Part shown: piece after piece, positions 18,119 to 30,056 of the stretch
Layout: each line of letters begins with the position of its first letter
Numbering within the stretch: position 1 is the first letter of the stretch
From: Pseudorhizobium endolithicum
GTDB lineage: Bacteria; Pseudomonadota; Alphaproteobacteria; Rhizobiales; Rhizobiaceae
Length of the DNA stretch: 64,000 bases
Assembly (NCBI RefSeq): GCF_902153245.2
Contig: NZ_CABFWF030000010.1
Location: forward strand, 264,560-328,559
Direction: 5' to 3'
Program-made: the position numbers and the translations under genes
The notes under the pieces: model-generated
What the model was told of the DNA's origin: nothing
The model's input: only the letters and a program-made list of their open reading frames with translations
The model's database searches: none

Positions 18119-19636
18119 TTACTCGAACCGGAAAGCCAGTCTCTTGCCCGTGAGCCTGGCAAGCTGCTGCAGGCGGCCATCCAGGCGTTCGCCGGCGAAA
18201 TCGGCGTGCTGGTGAGGCACCACGAATTCGAGATCGAGATCCGGCGAAGAGGCGGGACGGAAGGACAGGCTGTTGACGATGCCGGGCATGGACGCGGAGA
18301 AGAGGTAGACGACCCGCAACATGCCGCCGAGCAGCTTCGCCATATCCTGCAGCCGCGCACCGGCGATGGCAGCCAGCGGCTCGGACGCGCCGTCGTCTTG
18401 CAGTCCCTGGAAACGGTAGTAGTTGGCGAGCGCCAGATAGGCCCTGCCCGGATGGGTAATGCCGACCAGCGAGGAGTGGGCGATGAGATTGAGCGCCTGC
18501 GGCCCGCGGTAATCGGGATGAGCGCGCCAGCTGATATCAGCGAGCAGGCAGGCCGCCTGGCGGTAACGGCTCTCCTCCTCGGTCTCGTCGACGCCGAACA
18601 TGGAAACCATGCGCCCGGTCCAGGCGGCCAGTTCGCGGGCATGCTCGGGCGAGCGGGCGCGCAGAATGGCGAGCTGATCCGCTGCGACGAGCAGGGGGTC
18701 GCAGGCCTTCTCCTCTTCCGACAGCAGGGAATAGAGGTAGCCTTCGCGCACACCCTGGGCGGAGAAGAGGATGCGTGCAGGCTTCATCACCTGCAGAACC
18801 TCCTGCATCGCGACGGCCCCGAAGGGCAGCAGGGCGCGGCGGTTCTTGGACACGGCCTGCCAAGCCGTATGCTTTCTGTCCCCGGACACGACCGTATCGA
18901 GGAACGACATCATGTCCTCGTATCTGACCTTGTAGCCCTGCATCATGTGCAGGGGATAATCGTTGACCTCCATGTGCAGCTTGGCGATGTTTCGCCAGGT
19001 ACCGCCCACCGCATAGAAAGTCCGGCCTTCGCCCTTCTTCAGGAATTCCGCTCTGGCAACCTGCTGGGCTGCGATCCGGCGGGCCTTGTCCAGCGACTGC
19101 TCGGAAGTCTCGGAAAGACGCAGGCCCCCCAGAGGAAGGGTGATCCCGCGGCCAAGCTGCTCGCCGCGGATGTCGATGAGCTCGAGCGAGCCGCCGCCGA
19201 GGTCGCCGGCAATGCCGTCGGGATCGTGGAAGCCGCTGATCACGCCGTAGGCGGAATACAGGGCCTCCTCCTCTCCGGTCAGGACCTGAACCTTGCAGCC
19301 GAGGATTTCCTCCGCATCGCGGATGAACTTGGAGCCGTTCGCGGCTTCACGCGCCGCGGCTGTCGCAAGGGGATAGATGTGCGTGGCGCGGGCCTGTTCC
19401 GAAAGCGCCCGAAAGCGGCGCAGCGCCGCCAGCGCCCTCTCCACCGCCGTCGGATCCATCCGACCGGTGGTCGCAAGGCCCTTGCCCAATCCGCACAGGA
19501 CCTTCTCGTTGAACAACATGGCCGGTGAGCGCGACAGCCCTTCGTAGATGACGACACGAACGGAGTTGGAGCCAATGTCGACAACGGAGACGGGTGCGAT
19601 TCCCGGCAGCCGGCCCTGCGCTTCAGATATTACCAT
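18119..19636 (-). CDS. ppx: Exopolyphosphatase (Ppx/GppA family)
   Basis: Ppx releases orthophosphate from polyphosphate chains; GppA-like members can also hydrolyse pppGpp. The 505-aa protein has the ASKHA fold with phosphate loops VDIGSNSVRVVIYEG (about residues 19-33) and GDLGGGSLELIDI (about 144-156), then the C-terminal helical domain. It starts 18 bp after ppk on the same strand and forms an operon with it, so synthesis and breakdown of polyphosphate are encoded together. The first ATG (19636) gives a normal N-terminus. Confidence 0.93.
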   Translation of the reverse strand: MVISEAQGRLPGIAPVSVVDIGSNSVRVVIYEGLSRSPAMLFNEKVLCGLGKGLATTGRMDPTAVERALAALRRFRALSEQARATHIYPLATAAAREAANGSKFIRDAEEILGCKVQVLTGEEEALYSAYGVISGFHDPDGIAGDLGGGSLELIDIRGEQLGRGITLPLGGLRLSETSEQSLDKARRIAAQQVARAEFLKKGEGRTFYAVGGTWRNIAKLHMEVNDYPLHMMQGYKVRYEDMMSFLDTVVSGDRKHTAWQAVSKNRRALLPFGAVAMQEVLQVMKPARILFSAQGVREGYLYSLLSEEEKACDPLLVAADQLAILRARSPEHARELAAWTGRMVSMFGVDETEEESRYRQAACLLADISWRAHPDYRGPQALNLIAHSSLVGITHPGRAYLALANYYRFQGLQDDGASEPLAAIAGARLQDMAKLLGGMLRVVYLFSASMPGIVNSLSFRPASSPDLDLEFVVPHQHADFAGERLDGRLQQLARLTGKRLAFRFE

Positions 19637-19654
19637 CGACTGCCTGTTCTCGGC

Positions 19655-21841
<2,187 letters not shown>

Positions 21842-21871
21842 TCCATCGCCCCCAATGACCCTCCGGCCGAT

Positions 21872-21900
21872 ATTACAGTTTGGCGACGGAACTATGACAG
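21872..21900 (-). promoter_or_regulatory. PHO-box-like repeats (PhoB site) before ppk
   Basis: Read on the minus strand, three 7-bp elements follow at exact 11-bp intervals: CTGTCAT (21900-21894), CCGTCGC (21889-21883) and CTGTAAT (21878-21872). The first is a perfect PhoB half-site. The array fills the gap between the hda stop and the ppk start, so ppk-ppx probably has its own phosphate-responsive promoter. Confidence 0.68.
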
Positions 21901-22608
21901 TCAATCGTCGTCGACGGTATTTCCGACCTCGTTCAGGACTTCCGCCGCAAGCTGCCGCGTGATCCGCGTGCCCCGTCCCAAGGCGAGCCGGTCGAGCCTC
22001 TCGACGATGGTCTGGGCGGCGGCGAGCGAGCGCTCCATCCGGTTGACGATATAGCCCACAAGCTTGTCATCAATGTAAAGCTGGCGATCGGCGAAGAGCT
22101 TGACGATCACCTGGGCAAGCAACTCCTCGTCCGGCTCGCCGATCTCGACCACCGTAGCGGCCTTCAGCCGGGAGCGCAGGTCCGGCAGCGCGACAGGCCA
22201 GGACATGGGCCAGAGCCGCGACGTGATGAGCAGGCTGTGACCGTTCTCGCGAACACTGTTGATGACATGGAAGAGCTCCGTATCGTCGAAGCCCCGCCGT
22301 TCGGCATCCTCGAACAGGACGGGGCCGGCCGCCGCCACCGCCGCCGCTCCGGACGCGGCTTTCGGATGGATGGGGACGGCACCACTCCTTTCCCGCCAGA
22401 TTGCGGCGAGATGCGACTTGCCCGAACCGACCGGTCCCGCCAGAACGACCACCGGCGACGGCCAGTGCGGCCAGGCATCGACGATGGAGACGGCGGCACT
22501 CAGCCGCTCGGACACCAGAAGGTCTTCACGGCCGCTCGCCGGATCATAGGTGAAGGCAAGCGGCAGCTGCTCGTGGCGCCGCCGATCTTTCTCGGTCAGA
22601 TCACTCAT
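21901..22608 (-). CDS. hda: DnaA-related regulatory inactivator Hda
   Basis: Hda (HdaA in alphaproteobacteria) acts with the beta clamp to stimulate ATP hydrolysis on DnaA and so limits re-initiation of replication. The 235-aa product has a clamp-binding peptide QLPLAF at residues 14-19, a P-loop [13 protein letters not shown] and a Walker-B-like VLFEDAER, i.e. an AAA+ module without the DnaA DNA-binding domain IV. ATG 22608 is chosen because it places the clamp motif at the N-terminus; it overlaps the AI-2E permease stop by 4 bp. Confidence 0.9.
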   Translation of the reverse strand: MSDLTEKDRRRHEQLPLAFTYDPASGREDLLVSERLSAAVSIVDAWPHWPSPVVVLAGPVGSGKSHLAAIWRERSGAVPIHPKAASGAAAVAAAGPVLFEDAERRGFDDTELFHVINSVRENGHSLLITSRLWPMSWPVALPDLRSRLKAATVVEIGEPDEELLAQVIVKLFADRQLYIDDKLVGYIVNRMERSLAAAQTIVERLDRLALGRGTRITRQLAAEVLNEVGNTVDDD

Positions 22609-23744
22609 TCGCTGTCCCGGGAATGGTCCAGGGCCTTCGGCGGCTCCTGCCATGGGAGCGCGGCCGCGCGGCCGTAATAGAGGTCGCTGTCAAGATATCG
22701 CGACAGGGCGAAGCGCACAAGCACGCCGACCACGGCGGCGGCCGGAACGGCGATCAGCAGACCGACGAAGCCGAACATCGCCCCGAACGCGAAGAGCGCG
22801 AACATCAGCCAGACCGGGTGCAGACCGATCCGCGAACCCATCAGCTTCGGCTGCAGGATATTGCCCTCGATGAACTGGCCGGCGAAGAACACGGCGGCCG
22901 TCGCGACGATCCAGGTGTAGTCGGGCCAGAACTGGACGACGGCGACCCCGAGCGACAACGCGAGCCCGACAAAGGAACCGATATAGGGAATGAAGCTGAT
23001 CATGCCGGCGACGAAGCCGATCAGCAGCCCGAAGTTGAGCCCGATCAGCGACAGGCCGACCGCATAGAAAATGCCGAGGATCAGGCAGATCGATCCCTGC
23101 CCCCGCACGAAGCCCGCAATGGCGCCGTCCATTTCGCGGGCGAGCTGCCGCACGGTCTCCGTCTGTGTGCGGGGAACCCAGCTGTCCACCTTCCTTACCA
23201 TCTTGTCCCAGTCGAGGAGGATGTAGAAGGCGACGACCGGCGTCACCACCAGCAGCGAAACCACGTCCAGCAGCGTTTTACCCGACGCCCAGATCTGCCG
23301 CAGCAGACCGGCGATGAAACCCGCCCCCTCGGACATCACGTCCGAAAAATTCTGCTTGGCCGTCTCGATCTGCGTGCTCAGCCAGTCCGGAAGGAAGGCG
23401 TCAGGCGTGGCGATAAGCTCCTGCAACTTTCCGACATAGCCCGGCAGGGCCTGGGCGAAATCGTTCAACTGGCTGACGATGACCGGAATGATGATCATCA
23501 GCGACAGGGCAAACAGAAGCACGAAGCAGACGAGGATCACCACCGTCGCCATCATGCGGCTCAGGCCCCGCCGCTCCAGCCAGTCGGCCACCGGATCAAG
23601 GAAGTAGGCGAGCGCCATGCCGGCGACGAAGGGCAGCAGGATGGAGCGGAAGGCCCAGAGGAAGACAATGAAGACGATCAGCGCCGCCACCCAGAACAGG
23701 ATGTGACGGCGCAGGCTCGCTCCGCTGATGTGATAGGGCATCAT
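22605..23744 (-). CDS. AI-2E family (PerM-like) membrane transporter
   Basis: The 379-aa protein has about eight hydrophobic segments and the AI-2E/PerM pattern: a N-terminal pair of helices with [20 protein letters not shown], a long soluble loop (about 100-200), then [20 protein letters not shown] and a final [14 protein letters not shown]. The family includes Na+/H+ antiporters and the AI-2 exporter, so the substrate is open. ATG 23744 follows GAGGAAGACA. The stop overlaps hda, a gene pairing common in alphaproteobacteria. Confidence 0.87.
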   Translation of the reverse strand: MMPYHISGASLRRHILFWVAALIVFIVFLWAFRSILLPFVAGMALAYFLDPVADWLERRGLSRMMATVVILVCFVLLFALSLMIIIPVIVSQLNDFAQALPGYVGKLQELIATPDAFLPDWLSTQIETAKQNFSDVMSEGAGFIAGLLRQIWASGKTLLDVVSLLVVTPVVAFYILLDWDKMVRKVDSWVPRTQTETVRQLAREMDGAIAGFVRGQGSICLILGIFYAVGLSLIGLNFGLLIGFVAGMISFIPYIGSFVGLALSLGVAVVQFWPDYTWIVATAAVFFAGQFIEGNILQPKLMGSRIGLHPVWLMFALFAFGAMFGFVGLLIAVPAAAVVGVLVRFALSRYLDSDLYYGRAAALPWQEPPKALDHSRDSE

Positions 23745-23913
23745 TGTCTTCCTCGGTGATGGCCGCGCTCCGACACCGATAGGATGGGCCTGCCGCAACG
23801 GTCAAGTATGCCTGCGGTTGCCAGCCGGTTTCCCCTGCAAAGGAAGGCCCGGAGCTTGCATCCGGCCGCGTCCCGTGCAATGGCCGTCGAAGCTTAGCGA
23901 GCGGAGACAGGCG

Positions 23914-24987
23914 ATGAGCGAGACGGGCAAGAACGGCCTCACCTATAGCGATGCCGGCGTCGACATCGATGCCGGAAACCTGATGGTCGAGAAGATCAAG
24001 CCGGCCGTCCGCTCGACACGCCGTCCTGGCGCCGACGGCGAGATCGGCGGCTTCGGTGGCCTGTTCGATCTCCGCGCCGCGGGCTTCACCGATCCGGTGC
24101 TGGTGGCGGCCAACGACGGCGTCGGCACCAAGCTGAAGATCGCGATCGAGGCGGACCGGCACGACACCGTCGGCATCGACCTCGTCGCCATGTGCGTGAA
24201 CGATCTCGTGGTACAGGGTGCCGAGCCGCTGTTCTTCCTTGACTATTTCGCCACTGGCAAGCTCGATCCCGATCAGGGTGCGGCGATCGTACAGGGCATC
24301 GCCGAGGGCTGCCGGCAGGCCGGCTGCGCGCTGATCGGCGGTGAGACGGCCGAGATGCCCGGCATGTATGCCGGCGGCGACTACGACCTGGCAGGCTTTG
24401 CCGTGGGTGCCGCCGAGCGCGGCCAGTTGCTGCCGGTCGGCGACCTGGCCGAAGGCGATGCGATCCTCGGCCTCACCTCGTCGGGAGTTCATTCCAACGG
24501 ATTTTCGCTCGTGCGCAAGATCGTCTCCGTCTCCAAACTGGGTTGGGAGGACGCCGCACCCTTCGTAGACGGCAAGACGCTGGGCGAGGCCCTGCTGACC
24601 CCGACCCGGATCTACGTCAAGCCGCTCCTCAGGGCGATCCGCGAGACGGGCGCGATCAAGGCGCTGGCGCACATCACCGGCGGCGGCTTCCCGGAAAACA
24701 TTCCGCGCGTGCTGCCGACGAACCTTGCTGCAGAGATCGATCTCGATTCCATTCCTGTCGCGCCCGTCTTCTCGTGGCTAGCCAAGACCGGCGGCGTCGA
24801 GGCAAAGGAGATGCTGCGCACCTTCAACTGCGGCATAGGCATGATTGCCGTCGTCGCTGCGGAGGATGTCGACGCGGTGACCGCCATCCTTTCTGCCGAA
24901 GGCGAAGCCGTGGTGCCGCTCGGCGGGGTGGTAGCGCGGGCAGAAGGTGGCGCAGGCGTTATCTACCAAGGCACGCTTGCCCTATGA
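23914..24987 (+). CDS. purM: Phosphoribosylformylglycinamidine cyclo-ligase
   Basis: PurM closes the imidazole ring in de novo purine synthesis, converting FGAM to AIR with ATP. The 357-aa protein shows the AIRS/PurM signatures: [15 protein letters not shown] at the N-terminus, [22 protein letters not shown] and the C-terminal [16 protein letters not shown] 23914 is preceded by GCGGAGACAG. It overlaps purN by 4 bp and is divergent from the AI-2E gene. Confidence 0.96.
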   Translation: MSETGKNGLTYSDAGVDIDAGNLMVEKIKPAVRSTRRPGADGEIGGFGGLFDLRAAGFTDPVLVAANDGVGTKLKIAIEADRHDTVGIDLVAMCVNDLVVQGAEPLFFLDYFATGKLDPDQGAAIVQGIAEGCRQAGCALIGGETAEMPGMYAGGDYDLAGFAVGAAERGQLLPVGDLAEGDAILGLTSSGVHSNGFSLVRKIVSVSKLGWEDAAPFVDGKTLGEALLTPTRIYVKPLLRAIRETGAIKALAHITGGGFPENIPRVLPTNLAAEIDLDSIPVAPVFSWLAKTGGVEAKEMLRTFNCGIGMIAVVAAEDVDAVTAILSAEGEAVVPLGGVVARAEGGAGVIYQGTLAL

Positions 24988-25661
24988 CGCCTGCAAGCGA
25001 GGTTGGCCGCAAACGCGTCGTCGTCTTCATTTCGGGCGGCGGCTCCAACATGCTGACGCTCGCCAGGGCATGCGAAGCTCCGGACTGGCCCGCGGAGATT
25101 GCCTGCGTCATCTCCGACAAGGCATCGGCTGGCGGGCTGGCCAAGGCCGCGGCGCTCGGCATTCCGACGCGTGTCTTCGAGCGCAAGGAGTTTCCGGACA
25201 AGGCGGCGCACGAGGCGGCAATCCTTTCGGCGCTCGACGAGATCCGGCCGGACCTCATCTGCCTGGCGGGCTACATGCGGCTCCTTTCGGCAGATTTCAT
25301 CCGCCGGCACGAGGGCCGCATCCTCAACATCCACCCATCGCTCCTGCCGCTATTTCCCGGCCTCCACACCCACCAGCGTGCGATCGACGCGGGCATGAAA
25401 ATCGCCGGCTGCAGCGTGCATGTCGTGACCGAGGGCATGGACGAAGGCCCCATCGTGGCGCAGGCGGCCGTGCCGGTGCTGGCCACGGATACGGCCGAAA
25501 CGCTCGCAGCACGGGTGCTGACGGTGGAGCACCAACTCTATCCGCTGGCGCTGAGGCTGGTCGCCGAGGGGAGCGTGCGGTTGGAAGACGGCCGCGCGGT
25601 GACAACGCCATCGGCCGCGGCGGAGCTTGCGGAACAGAGGCTGATATCCGGCGGGCTCTAG
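24984..25661 (+). CDS. purN: Phosphoribosylglycinamide formyltransferase
   Basis: PurN transfers the formyl group of 10-formyl-THF to GAR, the third step of purine synthesis. The 225-aa product has the glycine loop SGGGSNM near residues 17-23, the catalytic Asn and His in [14 protein letters not shown], and the Asp of [11 protein letters not shown]. Its ATG overlaps the purM TGA (ATGA), so the two are translationally coupled. The strong promoter of the Phd/VapC pair starts within 10 bp of the stop. Confidence 0.95.
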   Translation: MTPASEVGRKRVVVFISGGGSNMLTLARACEAPDWPAEIACVISDKASAGGLAKAAALGIPTRVFERKEFPDKAAHEAAILSALDEIRPDLICLAGYMRLLSADFIRRHEGRILNIHPSLLPLFPGLHTHQRAIDAGMKIAGCSVHVVTEGMDEGPIVAQAAVPVLATDTAETLAARVLTVEHQLYPLALRLVAEGSVRLEDGRAVTTPSAAAELAEQRLISGGL

Positions 25662-25669
25662 CGGTTCGT

Positions 25670-25698
25670 TTGACGCTGCGGTGTCCTGAGCTTATCTT
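25670..25698 (+). promoter_or_regulatory. Sigma-70-type promoter of the Phd/VapC pair
   Basis: TTGACG (25670-25675), a 17-bp spacer and TATCTT (25693-25698) lie 24 bp before the antitoxin ATG. It begins 8 bp after the purN stop. Confidence 0.55.
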
Positions 25699-25722
25699 CA
25701 GAGCCTTGCTGGAGCGAGATCC

Positions 25723-25956
25723 ATGACCATCACCGTGAAGATCGAACACGCAAATCTCTCCGAGCTCCTGGCCAAGGTGGAGGCCGGCGAGGAAGTACTC
25801 CTTACGCGCGGTGATGCACCGGTGGCGAGATTGTCGGGGTTGTCCGACCGAGCAATGCGGCAGAAGGCAATAGACGAAGTCCTCGAGTTCCGGAAAACGA
25901 TGCCGCGGGTCACCCTGGAGGAAGTCGCGGCGTGGAAGGCCATCGGCAGAATGTGA
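25723..25956 (+). CDS. Phd/YefM family antitoxin
   Basis: The 77-aa protein contains the Phd fold: an N-terminal strand-helix (VKIEHANLSELLAKVEAGEEV) and the hairpin LLTRGDAPVARLSGL, followed by a helical toxin-binding tail. It should repress its own promoter and inactivate the PIN toxin encoded next. GGAGCGAGATCC upstream serves as ribosome site. The toxin ATG overlaps its stop by one base. Confidence 0.86.
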   Translation: MTITVKIEHANLSELLAKVEAGEEVLLTRGDAPVARLSGLSDRAMRQKAIDEVLEFRKTMPRVTLEEVAAWKAIGRM

Positions 25957-26357
25957 TGGATGGCTTCATCGTCGATGCCTCAGTTGTATGTTCCTGGGTC
26001 CTTCCAGATGAAGACTCGCCGATCGCAAGGCGCGCTCTCGAACTCCTAACGAACACAGACGGGGCTGCTCCGGACCTTCTCTGGCATGAGGTCCGCAATG
26101 TCTTGATGTTGGCCCATCGCCGCAAGCGTATTGCCTTTGAAAGAGTCATCGAAGCGATGCGCATCCTTCGTGGTTTGAGCTTGCGAACGACTGCTCCGGC
26201 TGATGATCAATCGATCCTCACCCTCGCCGAGCGTCACGCGCTGACGGCCTATGATGCGGCCTATCTTGCGCTGGCACTGAACCGGCAGCTACCGCTTGCA
26301 ACGCTCGACCGCCGGTTGGCGGAGGCCGCGGCACGCGAGAGCGTGGCATTGCTGTAA
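25956..26357 (+). CDS. VapC-like PIN-domain toxin
   Basis: The 133-aa protein is a PIN-domain endoribonuclease. All four acidic metal ligands are identifiable: Asp7 (FIVDAS), Glu45 (WHEVRN), Asp100 (TAYDAAYL) and Asp118 (ATLDRR), so it should be catalytically competent, unlike the PIN toxin at 13.5 kb. Candidate starts are GTG 25953 (4-bp overlap with the antitoxin) and ATG 25956; I use the ATG. Confidence 0.87.
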   Translation: MDGFIVDASVVCSWVLPDEDSPIARRALELLTNTDGAAPDLLWHEVRNVLMLAHRRKRIAFERVIEAMRILRGLSLRTTAPADDQSILTLAERHALTAYDAAYLALALNRQLPLATLDRRLAEAAARESVALL

Positions 26358-26383
26358 TAGCCCGATCGACCCGTTCCGCTGCG

Positions 26384-26971
26384 CTACAGCTTGTCCCTGT
26401 TCAGCGCCGCCCAGTGCAGGAGCATGATCGTCTTGCCGTCGCAGATCTCGTCGCCGATCATCGTCAGAGCCTGGTCGAGCGGGATTTCCAGAACCTCGAT
26501 GTCCTCGTGCTCCTCGTCCAGGCCACCACCGTCATGCACCTGGTGGCTGAGATCAATCGGTGCATAGAAGAAGTGGATGCGCTCCGTGACGGCACCGGGC
26601 GACATGAAGCATTCGAAGAGGAAGCGGACCTCACCGACCTCGTAGCCGGTCTCCTCCACCGCCTCGCGGCGGATGGCCTCCTCCGGATGGTCGCCGTCGA
26701 GAAGGCCGGCGGGCGTCTCGATCACCCAGCCGGAATGGCCGTTCACATGGGCCGGCATGCGGAACTGTTTGACGAGGACCACGATCTGGCGCCTAGGATC
26801 GAACAGCAGGATGGTGGCGCCATTGCCGCGGTCATAGACTTCCCGCGATAGGCGATGGACCTCGCCTTTGGAACTGGTGTAGTCGTAGGTGACCTTGCGC
26901 AGGTGATACCAGTCGTCGGAGAGCGTCTTGTCCTCGACGATCTCGATCTTCGCATTCTCCAGTTTGCTCAT
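26384..26971 (-). CDS. Nudix hydrolase, NudK/GDP-mannose pyrophosphatase-like
   Basis: The 195-aa protein has the Nudix box beginning GLLDGDHPEEAIRREAVEET, with the R-E-x-x-E-E core that binds Mg2+. The N-terminal SREVYDRGNGATILLFDP and the overall length match the ADP-ribose/GDP-mannose pyrophosphatase (NudK/NudF) branch. It would cleave a nucleoside-diphosphate sugar in the cytosol. Its ATG overlaps the stop of the molybdopterin oxidoreductase by 4 bp, so the pair is translationally coupled. Confidence 0.87.
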   Translation of the reverse strand: MSKLENAKIEIVEDKTLSDDWYHLRKVTYDYTSSKGEVHRLSREVYDRGNGATILLFDPRRQIVVLVKQFRMPAHVNGHSGWVIETPAGLLDGDHPEEAIRREAVEETGYEVGEVRFLFECFMSPGAVTERIHFFYAPIDLSHQVHDGGGLDEEHEDIEVLEIPLDQALTMIGDEICDGKTIMLLHWAALNRDKL

Positions 26972-29106
26972 GCAGGGTCCTTGCGCAGCCAGACGCGGTT
27001 GTCGTGGAAGGCGGCGCCGCCATAGGGAGCAACGGCATCGGCGCCGGTCAGGACGTTGATCCCCTCCCCGTCCATATGCGCCTTGTTGGGCCAGAGTCCC
27101 TCGGCAATCAACACGCCCGGTTTGGCACCAGGCACGATCCGGGCATGGAGGCGGATTTCGCCGCGCGTGTTGCCGAGGCGGACGATGTCGCCATCGAGGA
27201 TGCCGAGGCGGAGCGCATCGGATGGCTCGATCATCACCTCCGGCCGACCTTCCTTGCGGGTCGAGGTCGGCGTCTCGGCGAAGGTCGAGTTGAGGAAGTT
27301 GCGGGCAGGAGACGTCGCCAAGCGGAACGGATGCTCGGCATCGGCTTCCTCGATCACCGGAACGTAGTCAGGGAACTGCGGCAGCGCCGCCACTGGGCCC
27401 ATGGCTCCGAGGCTCGGCGGAGGGCGGTTGGGCGACGGTCCGTTCGCCCAGTCGGGGCTGAAGCGGAATTTCCCGTCCGGATAGCCGAAGCCGCCCAGGT
27501 AATGGGCGGTGTCGAAGTCCGGCTGCGCATCGAGCCAGCGCTGCAGTGCGAGCGTATCATAGCCCGGCCACCCGCTTGCCGCGAGCATGCGATCGATGTG
27601 CTCGCGCTCGGACAGTCCGAAGCCGGGAAAATGCTCGATTCCGAGGCGCTTGGCCAGTTCCTCTATGACGAAGAGGTTGGTGCGCACCGTCTCCGGCGGC
27701 TCGACCAGCTTCGGCCCCAGAAGGATGTGGTTTTGGCCGCCGGCGCGATAGATGTCGTCATGCTCCAGGAACATCGTCGCCGGCAGCACAATATCGGCCA
27801 TCTCGGCTGTTTCCGTGAGGAACTGCTCGTGGACGGCGACGAAGAGATCGTCGCGGGCAAATCCCTGCTTCACCAGGCGCTGCTCAGGGGCGACGTTCAC
27901 CGGATTGGTGTTCTGGATCAGCAGCGCCGTCACCGGCCCGCGGTGACGAAGCGCCTCTGCGTCGCCCGTCAGCACCCGGCCGATCTGGGACTGGTCGAGC
28001 ATGCGGATATCCGGATCGGCGTAAGCCGTGCCCATCAGTTCCGACTTGTTCAGGCGGAAGATGTCGCCGTTGTTGTGGAAGGCGCCGCCGCCCTCGTATT
28101 GCCAGGAGCCGAGGACGGTGGCGACCGACAGCGCGGCGTGCATGGAGACCGTGCCGTTGCGCTGGCGGCCGAAGCCGTAGCCGAGGCGGAAGAAGGTCTT
28201 CTTCGTCGTGCCGACCAGGCGGGCGAAGGCCTCGATTTCTTCCACCGTCAAACCCGTGATGGCGGAGGCCCATTCCGGCGTCTTCGTCCTGAGATGCGCT
28301 TCGAGGCCGGCCGGATCATCGGCGTATTTCGCCATGTACTCCCGGTCGGCATAGCCGTCACGGAAGGCTATGTGCATGACGGCGCAGGCGAGTGCGGCGT
28401 CGGTGCCGGGCTTGAGGATCAGGCCCATATCGGCCTGCTTCATCGTCGGGTTGTCGTAGATGTCGATGACGACGATCGGGGCGCCGCGCTCCTTTCGCGC
28501 CCTCACCGCGTGGGTCATCACGTTGACCTGGGTGGAGACGGCGTTAGTGCCCCAGATGACGACGCAGTCCGACTTCGCCATCTCGCGCGGATCGGGGCCG
28601 CGCAAGGCGCCGGTGCCCATCACATAACCGGTCCAGGCCATATTGGTGCAGATGGAGCCGAAGAAGCCCGAATACTTCTTCGCATGGCGCAGGCGCTCGA
28701 TGGAGTCGCGCTGCACCTGGCCCATGGTGCCGGCGTAGAAATAGGGCCATATGGCTTCCGAGCCGTGATGCGCCTCGGATTTCAGGAAGGCTTCGGCGAT
28801 CTCGTCGAGCGCCGCTTCCCAGGAAATCTCCTGCCAGGCGCCCTCGCCCTTGTCGCCCAGCCGGCGCTTCGGCGTCAGCAGGCGCTTCGGATGATAGATG
28901 CGCTCGCCATAGCGCGCCACCTTGGCGCAGATCACGCCGGCGGTATAGGTGTTTTCGGCGGAGCCGCGCACCCGTCCGATCCTGCCCTCCTCCGTCAGGT
29001 CGACGTCAAGCGCACAGGCGGACGGACAGTCGTGCGGGCAGACCGTGTGGCCGACGCGGGTGACATTCGGGGTGGCTTTCGCCGTGATCGGGGTCGCAAG
29101 GTTCAT
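26968..29106 (-). CDS. Molybdopterin oxidoreductase (DMSO reductase family)
   Basis: The 712-aa enzyme belongs to the bis-molybdopterin guanine dinucleotide superfamily. The N-terminal CPHDCPSAC plus a later Cys (GVICAKVARY) form the [4Fe-4S] motif; the Mo-binding core and the C-terminal dinucleotide-binding domain (ARNFLNSTFAE, RLGNTRGEIRL) follow. No Tat or Sec signal is seen, so it is cytoplasmic, and no electron-transfer or membrane subunit lies beside it. The donor and substrate are unknown. ATG 29106 is chosen over the longer frame to 29139. It is coupled to the Nudix gene downstream and divergent from rlmJ. Confidence 0.88.
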   Translation of the reverse strand: MNLATPITAKATPNVTRVGHTVCPHDCPSACALDVDLTEEGRIGRVRGSAENTYTAGVICAKVARYGERIYHPKRLLTPKRRLGDKGEGAWQEISWEAALDEIAEAFLKSEAHHGSEAIWPYFYAGTMGQVQRDSIERLRHAKKYSGFFGSICTNMAWTGYVMGTGALRGPDPREMAKSDCVVIWGTNAVSTQVNVMTHAVRARKERGAPIVVIDIYDNPTMKQADMGLILKPGTDAALACAVMHIAFRDGYADREYMAKYADDPAGLEAHLRTKTPEWASAITGLTVEEIEAFARLVGTTKKTFFRLGYGFGRQRNGTVSMHAALSVATVLGSWQYEGGGAFHNNGDIFRLNKSELMGTAYADPDIRMLDQSQIGRVLTGDAEALRHRGPVTALLIQNTNPVNVAPEQRLVKQGFARDDLFVAVHEQFLTETAEMADIVLPATMFLEHDDIYRAGGQNHILLGPKLVEPPETVRTNLFVIEELAKRLGIEHFPGFGLSEREHIDRMLAASGWPGYDTLALQRWLDAQPDFDTAHYLGGFGYPDGKFRFSPDWANGPSPNRPPPSLGAMGPVAALPQFPDYVPVIEEADAEHPFRLATSPARNFLNSTFAETPTSTRKEGRPEVMIEPSDALRLGILDGDIVRLGNTRGEIRLHARIVPGAKPGVLIAEGLWPNKAHMDGEGINVLTGADAVAPYGGAAFHDNRVWLRKDPA

Positions 29107-29189
29107 CGCTTTTCTATATGCGAAGGAGGAAGCCGCCAAAAGCGCGATTTGCGGGACATCAATTTAATTCATCCGGGGCAGCAGCAGCC

Positions 29190-30056
29190 ATGAACTATCG
29201 GCACATCTATCACGCGGGCAATTTCGCCGACGTGCTGAAGCATGCGGTGCTGGCACGCCTCGTCCTCTACATGCAGAGGAAGGACAAGGCCTTTCGCATC
29301 CTCGACACCCATGCAGGCATCGGGCTCTACGACCTCTCCGCCGAGGAGGCACAGAAGACGGGCGAATGGCAGGACGGGATCGGCCGGCTGATGGAGGCCG
29401 AGCTTCCGGCGCAGGCGGCAGAGCTTCTGTCACCGTATCTCTCGGCGGTGCGCGACCTCAATCCGGATGGCGGCATCAGGCTCTATCCCGGCTCGCCGAA
29501 GCTTGTCCGCATGTTGTTTCGTCCGCAGGACCGGCTGTCGGCGATGGAACTGCATCCGGACGACGTGCGCCGTCTGACGCGCCTGTTCGAGGGAGATTAT
29601 CAGGTGCGGGTCACGGAACTGGACGGCTGGCTGGCGCTGGGGGCGCACCTGCCGCCGAAGGAGAAGCGCGGCATCATCCTCGTCGATCCGCCTTTCGAGG
29701 AGCCGGACGAATACGAGCGTCTTGTAAAGGGGCTGGCGACGGCCTATCGCCGTTTCCCGGGCGGCACCTATTGCCTGTGGTACCCGTTGAAGAAGGGCGC
29801 GCCGATCAAGGACTTTCATCAGGCCCTGCAGGACCTGGAGATTCCGAAGACGCTGTGCCTGGAGCTTTCGGTGCGCAGCGACCGCGAGACGACGGGCCTG
29901 ACCGGCTCCGGCCTGATCGTCGTCAACCCGCCCTTCACCCTGAAGGACGAGATGCACGCCCTGCTGCCGGCGCTGAAACAGGTGCTGGCGCAGGACCGCT
30001 TCGCCTCTCAGCGCGCCTTCTGGCTACGTGGAGAAGGTGATTTAGAGGAGCGCTAG
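29190..30056 (+). CDS. rlmJ: 23S rRNA (adenine2030-N6)-methyltransferase
   Basis: RlmJ uses SAM to methylate A2030 of 23S rRNA. The 288-aa protein opens with the family motif MNYRHIYHAGNFADVLKHAV, has the SAM-site segment RILDTHAGIGLYDL and the N6-adenine methyltransferase motif DPPFEEPDEY. ATG 29190 gives this N-terminus; the longer frame from 29118 does not. Its TAG stop shares the bases CTAG (30053-30056) with the stop of the convergent membrane-protein gene. Confidence 0.94.
   Translation: MNYRHIYHAGNFADVLKHAVLARLVLYMQRKDKAFRILDTHAGIGLYDLSAEEAQKTGEWQDGIGRLMEAELPAQAAELLSPYLSAVRDLNPDGGIRLYPGSPKLVRMLFRPQDRLSAMELHPDDVRRLTRLFEGDYQVRVTELDGWLALGAHLPPKEKRGIILVDPPFEEPDEYERLVKGLATAYRRFPGGTYCLWYPLKKGAPIKDFHQALQDLEIPKTLCLELSVRSDRETTGLTGSGLIVVNPPFTLKDEMHALLPALKQVLAQDRFASQRAFWLRGEGDLEER

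Noticed and set aside
27004..29193. 729-aa frame opposite the molybdopterin oxidoreductase
   Set aside because: Antisense shadow; the opposite strand has full Fe-S and Mo-pterin motifs.
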